Shown one piece after another: positions 50,930-62,250 of a DNA stretch of 64,000 nt (its first letter is position 1; every line of letters starts with the position of its first letter). The stretch is from Atopsyche davidsoni. Taxonomy: Eukaryota; Arthropoda; Insecta; Trichoptera; Hydrobiosidae. Below the pieces are notes generated by a model, which worked only from the letters and a program-made list of their open reading frames with translations, ran no database searches and was not told the DNA's origin. The stretch is taken from NCBI GenBank assembly GCA_022113835.1, contig JAILWY010000029.1, positions 5,424,001-5,488,000 of the forward strand, written 5' to 3'. Position numbers and translations under genes: made by a program.

Positions 50930-51410
50930 CTTTTTTAGTGGAGTGTTGCCAGCACCCACCCGGGCGGGAGTGTTTCGCCTTCCGCGTGGCAACACCGCGT
51001 CCGCAGATGGCATGCATGGCATCGCGGACTGCACCGGAAACCGCCGCCTTGCACGCTGAACCGCTCCGCCGGTCTTCAATGAGACACAATCACTATTCGA
51101 AATCACACGCGATCCGCGGCTTTTTGTCGCAACGCCTGGCAACACCACAGCGAATCGGGCCTTTCCTGCCAACGACGCCGCCACGTTCGGTCGCGCACCG
51201 ATGCAATATTTGCGGCTGGACCGCACCGCGCGGGTGATGGTTTGCTCGAAAGCGTTTTGTCGCGATCGGGGCCTCTCGTTTTGGGTTCCGCGGCAGTAGA
51301 CAATGGCCCATTGACGGCGTGCTCGGCGTAGGTTGTTGACACGCGTTACACAAGAATTTTGGCAAAGACGCCCGAGTGCGCTTCTCAGAAATGTGGGGCG
51401 AGCCTCCAAT
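50930..51410. promoter_or_regulatory. GC-rich island in AT-rich DNA
   Basis: About 480 bases rich in CG dinucleotides (for example CCGCACCGCGCGGG near 51220). It contains TGGCAACA at 51137-51144 and related GTTGCCAGCACCC at 50944. Open frames exist on both strands (164 codons at 50915-51409 minus), but none has a domain or splice context, so a CpG-rich regulatory island or alternative promoter is favoured. Confidence 0.35.
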
Positions 51411-51686
51411 AATAGACGTTGCCCATTTTACTTGCTTGTTTCGCTTAAAAATGTACTCGCGATCTAGAATCCTTTTCCAGGGTCGAACCGGCTGCTAAGA
51501 GAAATGCTGCGTTTCACCTCGTTGCTGTAACACCCAGCACTACTGGGTGATTCCTCTTGCAAATATTTGTGACCTTTGACATGCACTTGTAACTAGAAAT
51601 CGGAAGTCATTAGCAATCCCAGGGCCGAACCAGCCGCGAAAAGATAATTTTTTTCACCCAACTAATACACTTTCATGCAAATACTT

Positions 51687-52260
51687 AAGGGTCTAGGTTC
51701 CATAATCGAGTTTTTTTTTTGATAATTTTCTAGTCCGTTTTGCGAAAAATCGACTGCACCAATCAAAAATATTTAAATGCAAAATGTTTGATACATCCCT
51801 TTTTTTATTTCTTATAAATTTACTATTAATATGATAAATATGTGTGTTTTCCGATTGAAGTGTAGGAATTTGGAGATTCGTCCGGTACATTTTCCATGAA
51901 TCCTAAACATATAAAAGTCTTTTTTTCAATTGGAATTTAAAGATTAAATATGAGCCATGTGCGTCTTATTAATTTAAAAATTAAAAAAATAATATATCTT
52001 TAACAAGCTTTGGTTTTGAAAAGTCGTCATTTTATCAAATTTTTCAATATCATCTTCAAGATTTTATTTTACCCTGAAAATGGACGTTAATTAAATAATA
52101 AAAAATAGATAATTATAATTTATAGTTTTTTTCAATACTCTGTAAAAAAATCAACGTTCGATATAGAAAAATAAAGCGACAATTAAATTAATTAAATGAC
52201 ACAATTTCGCCAGGTAATGGACTGTATAAGCCGGCGCGGCGTTTTCTGACCGGTGCGTCT
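51687..52260. repeat. Copy of the 61.1-kb piggyBac-like MITE (ends eroded)
   Basis: TTAAGGGTCTAGG at its left and TAAATGACACAATTTCGCC at its right align along their length with 61142-61690, roughly 90% similar by eye. The right terminal repeat is missing: similarity stops near TATGGACTG. Confidence 0.7.
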
Positions 52261-52741
52261 CAAACTGACGTTATTCAGCTGACGTTCATTGTATTCCTTT
52301 ACTAATTGTTCACGGGCTCGAAAGAGGTGGCCATTCGCTGGTTCTGCATTAGAATAGCCACCCGATTCGGAAGTGACGCAATGGCTGGCTCTCCGCACCG
52401 ATGCGGCAAGAACCGCGAATGGTTAGGATTTGCATATCTCCATGTAGGAGGAGTCCGCAGTCTGTTCTACTGAAATACGAGAATCGATTACCAGTAGAAA
52501 ATATTAAAAAAATAATACCCCGTGGTTTAGCAGCAATGCATTATGAAACGACGAGAATTTTTTTTTTATTTTTTTTTTTTATCGATTTTTCATTCATTTT
52601 TAAAACTAAGCTAAGGTGGTTTTTGTGTTTTTGTAAATTTTATATATTTCGACGTTGGTATTGCTCACGCAAGCGCCATTGCGTCATGGCTGACATTGAA
52701 AGCGGACAAGCCGGTGGGTGCAACTATACTTAACAATCGAA

Positions 52742-52990
52742 TACAGTAATCCCGCTTACAGCACGGTATCCAATATATTTAGCATAAAACTTTTTTTTAC
52801 GATTTTACCCGTCGTTTCACGTGTGAATCACTAAGCACTGACTGATGTATATATTGTACGGCAAATATTATTTCATATAACGCGATTTCACATAACGCGG
52901 CGTTTTATACCTGCCGCGTTATACGAGGGTATGTAATAATCGTATAGCGTAATCGTCCCACGCGTTATGCGGAGTTCTCACGCAGTTTTG
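52742..52990. mobile_element. Possible pogo/Tigger-like MITE
   Basis: Starts TACAGTAATCCCGCTTACAG, like pogo-type termini, and has repeated ATAACGCG units (for example 52878-52915) ending near CGCGTTATACGAGGGTA. No clear TA duplication; tentative. Confidence 0.35.
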
Positions 52991-54199
52991 TCGATTTCAT
53001 TGTTTTTGGTGAAACAGTTCAGCCTGTGTCGACGCAGTAGCGAGTACTGTGGCGGACCTGAATAGGACAAATCGTTTCGAGGGGAACGGGATTAGTAAAC
53101 TGGAATATCCGTATCGCGTTTGAAGTAAACGTTCAATATAAGATGGTAGGGAAAAAATCGGGCTGTGGGACAGTTTGGGAACCTCTGGTCTACGTGATGC
53201 TTCACTCGTCATTCGGTTTACTTATTAGCTTGTATAAAAACGACACATGTACTGTCGGCGACATGTGTACCTGGCCATTAGCTAATTGGGGGAGGCCCTG
53301 CGACCTCACCCCGTGTTTTGCTGTTCAGACCCCTCGTTTTTTTTTTTCTTTCTCCAACACCTGTACTTTTTAAATAAATGCACTGTAATTCCGCCATATA
53401 TATTTATTTTAATTTTGTAATATTATCCGACACCGTTTTCAGCGTTGAGAAAGGCAAGAATATTGAATTTCCAACACCCGATCACCTGTTTTATATTTGC
53501 TACTATATTCATCTGGGTATATCCAATTTATTAAATATGCGTTTTCATCTCGCACAACCGTTACATATGAAGGTAGATAATTTAATATTTTATTATTAAA
53601 ATTCCCGTATAAGTGCCTCTACCTGCGTGGCTTTGATTGCATTGTTTGTAAACAGGTGAACAAAGACAATGGAGTAAAAATAACAAGGTGTGTCAAAAGT
53701 TCTTCTGGATGCTCGCTGTTTATTTATTCTCCAGCACTGAGTCTCGACGTTAAAAATAGAAAGTAACTGAACGTTTGTTTCTGTTAAAAAATCCACTACG
53801 CACTGACTTAATTTGTAATACTCCATATTTTTTTTTTTTAAGAAGCATGTTAAGCATCAGTATAGATTTTAGATTCGACGCTTTAGGTCCGGTACCAGAG
53901 CAGAAATGTCGCATTATCATAAATGAACAACCTAGAAAATAAATCCACCATGATGGTAATATTATCTAATGAAGATCATTGAAGGTTTTAGGAACTAGAT
54001 TATTATTGAAAATATTATATATATTGGGATCTTTTGTTATAAGGGCCCTGCGACGACTATTCGTGAATTATTAAATTATAATGGACGAGGTGACGTCACA
54101 CAAGGTCAGAATCATCCTTTGGTTTAAAGACCCTTGGTTTGCTCATTCATGCTTGGAGTGTCGATGGTGCTGTTTTCCTTGCAGAGCATTATTTTCTCT
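52991..54199. other. Presumed intronic DNA
   Basis: No supported gene. GGGAACCTCTGG at 53168-53179 is an isolated hAT terminus. Confidence 0.35.
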
Positions 54200-54265
54200 T
54201 GTCAGTCAAGAGTAGGTGTCGGAGGTTCGATACCTGCGTCAGGCCATATAGCTCTGTTTGTAAAC
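54200..54265 (+). mobile_element. tRNA-derived SINE fragment
   Basis: GGAGGTTCGATACCTGCGTC is a B-box/T-arm-like sequence (54219-54238). No matching A-box stem is seen. Confidence 0.4.
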
Positions 54266-54383
54266 ACACCTGTCCGCACCTTCCCCCGCGCAATTAAAAC
54301 CGCATTAGCAACCCGTCGTGTTGAGTCACGCATGTTAATAACAGAGATCAAAATGTACACAAGTCGTACACGTCCGTATAAGC

Positions 54384-55117
54384 CGTAGGTTCCCAAAGTC
54401 GTGAATATCGACCCCCAGGGGTCGATTTTGCCCTGCAAGGGGTCGATTATAGCGAAAAATTAAATTGGGGGTCCACGAACTGTAAATGGGGGTCTACGAA
54501 AGTGGATTCCATTTAAGCAGGTCATCACCAAAATACCACAGTGGATTATCAATTCATACGGTGACATTGAAGAATCGGAAGTCACACTACAAGAAGAACT
54601 GATCGGAAGAAGCACTAATGAAGAACTGAAGGTGCAGTTTAGAAAAATGATATCAGCAATTTTGGCTTCAGAAAGACATACCTGCTATTTATCCTGCATT
54701 ATGGACTATCGCAATAAGGTTTTTTTTTTATAGCTTTTCGATATTCATTCCTTGTGGAAAAGGGTTTCAGAGCGGTTGCCATTCTTCTTACAAAAAAAAA
54801 ATAGGTTGGAAACCACTGGGCGAGGAGATTCAAAGTTAAATCTGACTTATTTGAAGCCAAAAATTAAAAAAAAAATTGCTATCAGCATCAGACCTATTAA
54901 AATAATTGATTACTATATTTGCATTTTGTGTGTTTTTATTTATTAAGGTATACAGTAAAACCTCGATATAACGGACCCCTGTTTAACGTATTTCGTATAT
55001 AACGGACAAAAAATCCGATCAAATGTTAAAAAATCAATATTAGCAATGCAGGGGGGTCTACGAAAAATAGAAAAACTCGACAAGGGGTCGACGGGGAAAA
55101 AAGTTTAGGAACCTCTG
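54384..55117 (+). mobile_element. hAT relic with transposase fragments and exact target duplication
   Basis: Termini CGTAGGTTCCCAAAG and TTAGGAACCTCTG, with an exact 8-bp duplication GTATAAGC (54376-54383 and 55118-55125). Same family as 182-1204 (GGGGTCGA blocks, TGGGGGTCCACGAACTG). The interior encodes VTLQEELIGRSTNEELKVQF and a frameshifted dimerisation region near 54730-54780. A pogo-type terminus (TACAGTAAAACCTCGATATA at 54951) lies nested within it. Confidence 0.85.
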
Positions 55118-55125
55118 GTATAAGC

Positions 55126-56699
55126 CCTCGTTTATAAAAAAATATATAAAAATATCCAATATCAAATACGAATGTAATTATTGAATGGTACAACATAGAA
55201 TCCTGAGTATGCAGTGCTAATTCCTAGCAAGCCCTCGCCGTCTGGGCCGCGTCTGCTGCAGCAGGTCCGCCAAGGGTCAAGGTCACAGCTTCCTGCCGAC
55301 CCCTCGAGGGTGACTGACGGGAGTCCCTGATCCAACAGCCAACCAAGGTTATCGAATCAGCATGAAACCCAGGTCCTCCTTCAGGATACTTCTCCGAAAT
55401 TTGAAAAGTGTGGTGACCACCAGACCACGGTTTCGACTGGCCCATCGTCCCGGAGGTCTTGATTGGCTTCATTGAGGAAGACGGCGCAATTGGCCGAAGG
55501 CCAGACTCTCTCCGCGCCCGGAGTAGGGGACGCCAGGGCAGATGCACCAGGCCCCCAGTCATCATCAGCACCGTCACTCGGAAACCGGACGTTTAGCGTA
55601 AAATAGCCGTGACTTATGGTCACCACACTGCCAATCCGTAAAATCCGCGTTTCGCCGGCTCCTGCGATGCATGCAATATACGAGCTCAAAAAATAAATAA
55701 TATATTAAATATTAAACATATTTAAACGAGGTGTATATTTTTTTTACTCGTTAAAAAATAAAATACTAAGTATAAATGATATATTAAGACTTTTTGAACC
55801 CCACAAAAATTCTCTCAATCTTCTGGCCGTTTGTCTATTCAAATGTTTTTTTGTTGTTGTTTAAAATGAAGTATTACAAAATAAATTGAACTTTTTTTTA
55901 TCCTATTGTATTTTATTGTTTTTTTATTTTTTATTCTACCCACGTGTGTCAGTTAATTCTCTACAATGAGATTCGGCCGTGAAAGCACGTAACGCTAAGC
56001 GTTTTATTTTCATACATGTTATGATTCACAATCTAATTGATGTCTACAATGCATTGTTTATTGCCAAAATGGTTTTTTTATTTTACACGTAGTGTATTTT
56101 TTTTATATTCTACCCACATCCTCGCCGCGGTGGCCCTTAGTGCTATGCATATTTTATTTGGAATATATTTATACACTGTCATGCACAATTGACGATATGC
56201 TATGGAATATGTTAAGAGGCATGCACTGACATGATAAGAATCAATTATGCATGCATTATTACGCGCCACTTACACTTCGTAGTATTTATCGTGTTTACAC
56301 GCACACGACATGTTATCGAATCAACACATTAGAGCACGGAGCTCTAAATATCTGCATATTTAATTTTTATTATATTTTATACCTGTAATTCAATTTTTTT
56401 GTTGTTGTTGCTTAGATTAGACAGTTGTTAAATGAGGAAAATATATCTTACTGAACACTGCCTCTATGTACATTCACAATAAGCCACGCTGTGACGTCAT
56501 CGAGATGTACCTCCCGATAACTTCTTATTTCATTTTTTTTTGGTACAATACTTTTTATTCAATCAAATTTAAATTCTTCATACATCGCTCATCACTCAAC
56601 CATGTCATGATAAATTAACAGATCGTATGATGCTGCATTGAAATAAATTCGAGTCGAGGGATCATCGGTGTTTGGAGTGTTATCGCATATTTATTGCAT
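55126..56699. other. Presumed intronic DNA
   Basis: A GC-rich block at 55215-55640 with overlapping open frames on the minus strand (55224-55577 and 55381-55689) has no recognisable domain; it may be the untranslated end of a LINE. The remainder is AT-rich and featureless. Confidence 0.35.
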
Positions 56700-56940
56700 G
56701 CAATTAATTAATTGCTGTCAGCACCCGGTCCTCCAAGTGTTAAGCTCCAGTTTCGCTGATCCGGGAGAGCTGCGGCTATTTCGGGGTGCTGGTCCAGCGA
56801 CAGCTTCACGCTAATTAAATAATTACCCGCTTGGATCTGACCTCGCTTCTGACCGCACCGGAATCTGCCACACACCGAGGGTCATTTTTAATTATTATTC
56901 CGCGACCGGGAGACATTCAATCCCAATCAATCTGGGACTA
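56700..56940. promoter_or_regulatory. Candidate cis-regulatory block
   Basis: A mixed GC-rich segment interspersed with homeodomain-type cores (ATTAATTAATT, CTAATTAAATAATTA, TTTTTAATTATTATT). No coding potential. Regulatory role is inference only. Confidence 0.25.
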
Positions 56941-57559
56941 TAACCACGCTGCTACGTTTTAAGTTTTTTTTTGTGAAAAAGTACCCCTCAATGGCAAGTC
57001 TCTGGACTCTTCACCCGTAGTTTTCAAGGTTGACCAGTGACTCCAAAGTTTTTAATATCTCTATGGATATTAATCGTAGAAGATGGAGGATCTGACCCCG
57101 TCGGGGTCACTACAGCATATATATTTTATCTTGAATTAAATATTAATACTTTGTATTTGGCAATAAAACCATCCATTCTAACTTCAGTCGACACCAGAGG
57201 CCAGAGCACACGTGTGTGTTTTAATTACTCCCGAGATTGCGTTTCTACAAGCGAAGGATCAAAGAAAACCGTCATCTTTGATATCCATCGGTAACCATTG
57301 GTTTTCGTAATTAAAATCTTTATTTTATCTAAAATTTAAAAAAAATTAATCTTGTTGAGGGACGAGGCATTTGATTGGTGAAGATCCATTTTTTATTAAT
57401 GATAAGGGTAACTTTGTATTCCTTCTTCACTTTGAGTTCATTTTTTTTTTGCATGACTAGTTTCGACTAACAGATTGTCCCGATTTCATGCAGGAATGTG
57501 GAAAACACTGACGTTTCAATGCGACGATTAGTTCTCTTTATCATGTGATATGCCGTGCA

Positions 57560-57625
57560 GATCCGGCTTATCGCGTCAGATAAGATATCAGGCTGGCTTA
57601 ATTATCACATTATTGACTTGGAGCA
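57560..57625. promoter_or_regulatory. Cluster of GATA-type motifs
   Basis: CTTATC, AGATAAGA, GATATC and ATTATCA occur within about 50 bases (57567-57608). Typical binding cores of GATA factors; function untested. Confidence 0.3.
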
Positions 57626-58610
57626 AGACCGCCAACTCGGAGCACGCTGAGGAACCTGTATGTGTGAATTGGACCTTGCAGGTATACCTGTAAACAGGAA
57701 TTCGGAGAGGAGGTGGTATAGTGCCATTAATTTAATTTTTTAACAAATTAAATACAAGTCTGTCTTGATGCTTCCTGTACACGGGGTAAGACACAAAGAC
57801 GTGGTCAGATCAAGAAGGTTCTTTGCTAGGCCATCTCCAGTTCTTCTTTCTTCTTTACGCAGAACCGTGTCGAGCTGTGGATTACGACTAGCAACAATTA
57901 TTATCCTCTTTTTTTTAAATTTTATTTTTAATTTATGCATATGCACAACTTGCTAGAACACATTAAAAAAATTGTGTAATTAAAAAAAAATTCCGTTTTG
58001 AAATACGGGCTCATAATTAGTTTTCACATAAGTATTTATATTTTGATGGAAAAACTCAATCTTGATTAAATGAATTCCGCTAGTGTGGAATATTTTTTTT
58101 TTTTTTTTTGTTTATGCCGTTGAATTTATTCTCGTAATTAATTAAATGCATTTGGCTATTCATATTTGTTATGGGCGTTTCTTTCATCAATGGTATATCG
58201 ATCCGAATGCATTTTTGATGAGCTTCCTTGCTGCGGGCGGCGACCCCCGATGCCGGGGAAAGTCGGATAAATTTTTCTCACTCGAATTAAAATGATCGAA
58301 AAAATAATCACACGAGATCGCGAAATTGGAAATTTATTTTTTTATACTATCAGGATTTTTTTTTTTTGAACTTTTTTGCAATGCGGCGATTGATAGGCGT
58401 GTTTCAAAAATGGTTGAATTTTTTTTTATTTTCTGGTTTTAAGTATCCTTCCGAGAGTTCATATCCGGTTTTGATTGCCACTTTGATGGATTTGTCTATA
58501 AAAATCGATCGCGCCCACCACTAGTATCGATCCTAGGACATGCCGTTGCGATGACCTAGTATAATGTCATCCGCGCCCATTCCTGGCGCCCCTCAGACTC
58601 GGCGGCGCCC
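57626..58610. other. Presumed intronic DNA
   Basis: AT-rich with several poly-T tracts (for example 58092-58109). No supported gene. Confidence 0.35.
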
Positions 58611-58685
58611 CTCGCCCCCCTTGCCCCCCCCCCTTGCCCCCCCCCCTTGCCCCCCCTTGTCCCCCTTGCCCCCCCCCCCCCCTCG
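58611..58685. repeat. C-rich simple repeat, (CCCCCCTTG)n-like
   Basis: Runs of 5-14 C separated by TTG. The minus strand therefore has at least six G tracts of five or more, a strong G-quadruplex candidate. Confidence 0.85.
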
Positions 58686-59540
58686 CGCCCATCCTTCCCA
58701 GGCGTGACGTCACGCCTTCCCTACACGAGAATTGCTCCGAAACAACAGCTACGACCGCTCTGGATCGTGGTGACTCACGCCCACCCAACGAGCGGGAGAC
58801 ATCCATTGTCAAATAGCGAGATCGAAAACATACAAATTTGCTACATCATGAAGCTGCAAGGAAATAAGCAGGTGTAAATCAGAAGTAAGCATTCACAGGT
58901 GCACAGTAGTAACACAGTAAACAACCTTCAAGGTTATAATAAAATATATTATCAAAGGGTTTGTTTTTCACATCGCCCTTTAATATAAGTACTGCTCTAA
59001 CCACTGGATCATTTATATTTAATTATACCGTTGTTTGCAGGCTTATGATAAAGGTGTTTATTCTTTTAAGTAATTTATCGCTGTAGAGAGATAGCACTAT
59101 TTTTTTCTAATTAAACTTGAGTGCCGTATTTTGATATTTTAAATCATGGGTGGCCAACCTTTTTCGCCAGCCGGGCCAGATTAAGGAAATTAGATTTTCT
59201 GGCGTACAACGAAATTTCATTTAATATACAAAAGCGAGCAAGAAATATTGTGTTTTTGAAGAAGGCACAACATAAATGTGAATCAAACATATTTATTAGA
59301 TTAGAGGCAATACGAAAAATAATAAAAAATGAACAATATATATAATAAATTTTAGTGAGACTTGTGATTTTTTTTGGTCAGAAATAAGTGCATCAATCAA
59401 ACCGGTCACCAATAAAATATAACACGTAGAAAAATCTTAAAAAGTATTATATTTAAAATATAATGAATTTCACCAAGTACTCTGTTGCCTTAAAGGCCTT
59501 ATACCCACATCTCGACACAACTGACAATCGACTAATAAAT
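58686..59540. other. Presumed intronic DNA with repeat fragments
   Basis: GGGTGGCCAACCTTTTTCGC at 59149-59168 resembles a transposon terminus (hAT or related). AACCGGTCACC at 59400 followed by ACACGTAGAAAAATC resembles the dispersed CCGGTTTCGC family. No gene supported. Confidence 0.35.
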
Positions 59541-59541
59541 T

Positions 59542-59579
59542 GCAACAACAGATCGCCTCTCTTGGCGATCTGTTGTTGC
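59542..59579. repeat. Perfect 16-bp-stem hairpin
   Basis: GCAACAACAGATCGCC, a six-base loop TCTCTT, then the exact reverse complement. No T-run follows immediately and no flanking coding sequence is supported. Confidence 0.8.
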
Positions 59580-61135
59580 GTAAGGTTTCCTTATTTTGGC
59601 CATATTTTTCGAAATAAAAAATTTAGTCTCCAAGGAAAAACTCCACGATATCCTCTGAACAGAAACCCTTGAAAAAGACGAAATCAATACTAGCTGTTTT
59701 TTTTCTCTCCATAAAACTCCCACAAGAGATTCATGATCCCAGAAAGACGAAGGAGGTCTCGATTATTTATTCGAAACGTAGAAAACGACAAGTACGAAAC
59801 GTTCAGGCACAGCACTTATTAATCGTATTGCTTTTTTAAAATTATAAATATTATAAAGTTTTGTAAAAATATTATGCGGTGTTATCAAATAATATTTTTT
59901 AAACCAAGTCGGGCTGTTATTATACACGGCGAAGACATAATAAAATATTATTTATCAATTAAAAAAAATATTTACGCTTTGTTTAGTACTTGGCATGATT
60001 TGTTTTTTTGGTATCATTAATTTGTGTATTTTATTGTTTTATATTTATATATTTTTTTGTAAAGGTCCTCATAAATGTGACCACAATTAATATACATTTT
60101 TTAATTCAATAAATATGGTTACTAAATGACCTCTAAATTGCATTATTTTACCAACTTTTTAACAAAAAATATGTATATAAAAAGCAATTTGATCTATGAT
60201 GTCATTTTCTGTGTTTTTTTTATACGAAATTCATAATCACATAAAAAATATTTAAAAAAAATTAAATTATTGGCGTGCTATTTTTACTTTCATTAATAAT
60301 ATTTATAAAAAAAACAGGCGTTTTGTAAAATTGGCATGCTTTTTATCAGAGTTAGCTTCGCGTTTATATGCATTGCATTCAGATGAAATCAAAGACGTTG
60401 CTGTGCTCCAGAATCTTTTTTGAGCTGGTGACTTTTTATATTACTCCATTATTGACTTGCTCTTTCTTAAAACACACGGCTCGTCACTGCTTGGTATTTG
60501 TGTTAATTTATTTAAGTCATAGGTTTCTAAAGGAGGTCTATTAATAGGATATTGATATAATTAATTAAACGGTCACCAGCTTCCTATGAGGAGAGGCATC
60601 AAAAAAATAATAAATATGTGGGTATAGTAGGTTATGTTTACGTATATATAAAATTACTTTTAAAATTTATATGCACAAAAATAAACCGTCTTTTGTGGGG
60701 AGTCACAAAATAACTGGCTTAAAGGTGATTAATAGACGTACACAAACAACAGCTGATCGTGTTGTGCAAAGTAAATAAAAGTGTGACGAACGCAATGGGA
60801 GATCCCTGGCTGCTTGACTCACTGCATTCCCTCACGTCTCAAGAATGCCGGAGACGTATCCAGTTGCCCCTGAGCTCGCTTGTTTAATTGCTTATAAGTT
60901 TCGAGGTAGTTGATCTTCATGGGATTTGGAACTTCGGCTATCGCGATTCGGTGTTTATTTGATTACTTTGTTATGGTTGTGTATGGTAAAAGCAGTTTTG
61001 TGGGGGTCGATAAGTCCGCGACCTGTTGGACCCGCGACCCTTGGTGCTCGGTGTAACCGGAAACGCGATGTCGTCCCTGAAAATCCAACCCTGGCTAATT
61101 GCATGAAGTATCGCGACGCGTATAGAAGATGGACT
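59580..61135. other. Presumed intronic AT-rich DNA
   Basis: Mostly A/T-rich, featureless sequence. A 70-codon open frame at 60926-61138 has no domain and is not annotated. Confidence 0.35.
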
Positions 61136-61139
61136 TAAC

Positions 61140-61765
61140 CTGTTAAGGGTCTAGGTCCCATAATCGAGTTTTTTTTTTAATCATTTTCTAGTTCGTTTTG
61201 CAAAAAATCGACGGCACGAATAAAAAAAATTTAAATGCAAAAAGTTTGATACATCCCTTCTTCCGAACAGAATATATTTTTATTTCTTGTAAATTTACTA
61301 TTAATATGATTATGTGTTTTTTCCAATTGAAGTGTAGGAATTTGGAGATTCGTCGTGCCCCTTTTCCAAGAGTCCTAAACATTTAAAAGTCTTTTTTTTC
61401 AATTGGAATCAACAGATTAAATATAAAACATGTGCGTCTTATTAATTTAAAAATAAAAAATAAAAAAATCTTTAACAAACTTTGGTTTTGAAAAGTCGTC
61501 ATTTTATCCAATTTTTCAACATCTTCAAGATTTTATTTTCCCCTGAAAATGAACGTTAATTAAAGAATAAAAAATATTTAAATATAATTTATAGTTTTTT
61601 CAATACTCTGTAAAAAAATCAACTTTCGATATAGAAAAATAAGGTGACAATTAAATTAATTAAATGACACGATTTCGCCAGGTTATGGACTGAATCTGGT
61701 GTCCGGATGGACACCAGAGGCAATTAAAAGGCTGGAAGCAATTGCCTTACGTCCCGGTTAACAGG
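61140..61765. mobile_element. piggyBac-like MITE with TTAA duplications (626 bp)
   Basis: TTAA at 61136-61139 and 61766-61769. Termini CCTGTTAAGGGTC and GACGTCCCGGTTAACAGG (left-end reading TTAACCTGTTAA at both sides) form a short inverted repeat. Related copies: 51687-52260 (direct) and about 61800-62250 (inverted, diverged). Confidence 0.75.
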
Positions 61766-61799
61766 TTAAGAAGGGGCTTTGATATATATTTTTTTAAAG

Positions 61800-62250
61800 A
61801 ATATCGAAAAAAATATATAAATTATGTTTGTCTATATTTTATTATTTAATAAACATTATTTTTCAAGGTCAAATAAAGTCTTGAAGATGTTGAAAAATCT
61901 GAGAAAATGACAACTTTTCAAAACCAAAGTTTGTGAAAGTTTATTTTTTATTTTTTTATTTTTAAACAAATCCCATACCATAGGTTTATATGCAATATTT
62001 TAATTCCAAATGCTTGGGGTTCTAGATCAGTCAGTCATAACAATCTCCAAATGCCTACACATCGGGAAAACACATATTTATCATATTAAAAGTATATATA
62101 TATAAGAAATAAAAAAAATCTTATTCGTAGAAGAAAGAATGTATCTAATTTTTGATCATGTAAATATTTTCTATTAGTGCAGCTAATTTTTCGCAAAATA
62201 TTTTTTAAAATTACCAAAAAACTCGAAAATTGACCCCGCCTCCTTAAAGA
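61800..62250. repeat. Inverted, diverged copy of the 61.1-kb MITE
   Basis: AAGTCTTGAAGATGTTGAAA and ATGACAACTTTTCAAAACCA are reverse complements of 61490-61530. The far end, CTCGAAAATTGACCCCGCC, corresponds to the left end of the element. Together with 61140-61765 it forms a head-to-head arrangement. Confidence 0.55.

Noticed and set aside
50915..51409. 164-codon minus-strand open frame in the GC island
   Set aside because: Composition alone explains few stops; arginine-rich, no recognisable family, and competing frames on both strands.
58567..58812. Gly-rich minus-strand frame over the C-rich repeat
   Set aside because: Low-complexity translation of the simple repeat.
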